Below, one piece after another: positions 63,365 to 64,000 of a DNA stretch of 64,000 bases. A program made the translations under genes and the position numbers. The stretch lies in NCBI GenBank assembly GCA_922989275.2, contig OV277864.1, positions 6,200,001-6,264,000 on the forward strand, given 5' to 3'. The notes beneath the pieces were generated by a model. It was not told where the DNA came from. It made no database searches and saw only the letters and a program-made list of their open reading frames with translations. Within the stretch, counting starts at the first letter, position 1, and each line of letters begins with the position of its first letter. The stretch comes from Gari tellinella (taxonomy: Eukaryota > Mollusca > Bivalvia > Cardiida > Psammobiidae).

Positions 63365-63738
63365 TACAGTACTCCCTCTCTACAACAACACCCTGGGGGA
63401 GACACAGATTGTGTGTGTTGTTCGGAGGTAGTCGTTATAGGAAGGGACAATTAAGACTTTGCTTATAGTTGCAAACAGCTTGAATCCAGATCAGACACCG
63501 CGTAACGCGGCGTCTGATCTGGATTCAAGCTGTTTGTCACTCGTCATTATAGTTATTCTATCAAAATTTCAATTATATATGAACCTTTTAGAAAAAAACA
63601 GCAGACACAATTTCAAATAGACGATATTGCAGCATTAAAAGCGTTAGAAATAATTGTCCCTTTCAGGGAATTGCTACAAGGGTCGCTGTAAGGAGGGAGT
63701 CGTTGTTGGAAGGGTCGTTGTAGAGATGGAACCCTGTA
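63365..63738. mobile_element. family D MITE
   Basis: TACAGTACTCCCTCTCTAC to TAGAGATGGAACCCTGTA. Core CAAACAGCTTGAATCCAGAT ... ATCTGGATTCAAGCTGTTTG, perfect arms, loop ACCGCGTAACGCGGC. Inner ACAGCAGACACAATTTC and CGATATTGCAGC. Confidence 0.85.
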
Positions 63739-63754
63739 CAATGTAGTAGGATCA

Positions 63755-64000
63755 TGTTTTGTATACATCGGAGTAGACGTTGTTCTTATATCTCCCGTTC
63801 AAACGCATCCTTCGAAGCTCACACGGAATTCAAAATGTTGAAAAAGATTAGGCTTTCAATTTCTTACGATTTATTTTACTCTGAGTGGAAAACAGTTTAT
63901 AGCCTGATCAGACACCGGGATCAAAGGTTTGAAGAGTTTGATTTGAGTCTGCGATCGTTCTCGGGCATTTGATTGGTCAGACTCAACTCAAACTCTTTAC
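63755..64000. repeat. family A element with an insertion cut by the window end
   Basis: TACATCGGAGTAGACGTTGT, arm CCCGTTCAAACGC, core half AAACAGTTTATAGCCTGATC to CACCGGGA, then AGGTTTGAAGAGTTTGATT and CGGGCATTTGATTGGTCAGA, an arm of the palindrome seen at 51.55 kb. The rest lies outside the window. Confidence 0.55.

Noticed and set aside
1..64000. CRISPR array or bacterial operon
   Set aside because: Repeats are dispersed, in both orientations and with transposon ends, not evenly spaced direct repeats. The gene has introns.

Overview
This window looks like a piece of a eukaryotic, AT-rich, intron-bearing animal genome. A bivalve mollusc is my best inference, from the invertebrate-type nicotinic receptor and the extreme density of short palindromic DNA transposons. 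The sequence alone does not fix the species. There are no bacterial-style operons, no rRNA genes and no CRISPR arrays.

One protein-coding gene is well supported: a nicotinic acetylcholine receptor (nAChR) alpha-type subunit on the + strand. Seven exons lie between about 28.1 and 48.5 kb and cover nearly the whole extracellular domain, all four membrane segments and the stop codon. Only the signal-peptide exon is missing. Exon phases join without conflict, and the sizes of three internal exons (45, 110 and 87 nt) match those I recall for nAChR genes. Two further coding stretches on the - strand (about 11.6 kb and 10.1 kb) are only candidates. A broken Tc1-type transposase lies at 14.9-15.5 kb.

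Almost everything else is mobile DNA, mostly non-autonomous elements of 150-450 bp (MITE-like). I letter the families for this report. A has TACAGTGGAGAA ends, TA target and is usually 250 bp. B has TTAACCCTTTCACTG ends. C has TTAACCCATTACCCC or TTAACCCTTTACC ends. D has TACAGTGCTCCCTCCC ends. E is a palindrome around ACCCGTATTTCAAAG. F is a palindrome with CCGTTTCATAAAAC ends. G carries a core with CAAACAGTGTAGAC. K has CAGGGCTGCCAT ends and a 6-bp duplication. P has GGGCTCCAGATAAG ends. Q has TACAGTARAAC ends. Several larger elements also occur (8.07-9.01, 39.4-41.1, 42.4-43.3 and 54.5-56.1 kb). Families A, B, D and G share one hairpin core of about 65 bp (CAAACAG...GATCAGACGCCG...CGGCGTCTGATC...CTGTTTG). 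C and K share a different core (AAAGCAGAATGCGCC...).

Several elements sit inside others, and the pre-insertion sequence can be read off, which gives target-site duplications directly (TA, TTAA, 6 bp, 8 bp). The most unusual item is a 174-bp insertion at 17.1 kb, flanked by an 8-bp duplication. It carries a hammerhead-ribozyme-like motif on the - strand and lies inside a B element that lies inside an A-like element. All coordinates and comparisons were made by eye. Element ends are most reliable for intact copies and approximate for degraded ones.
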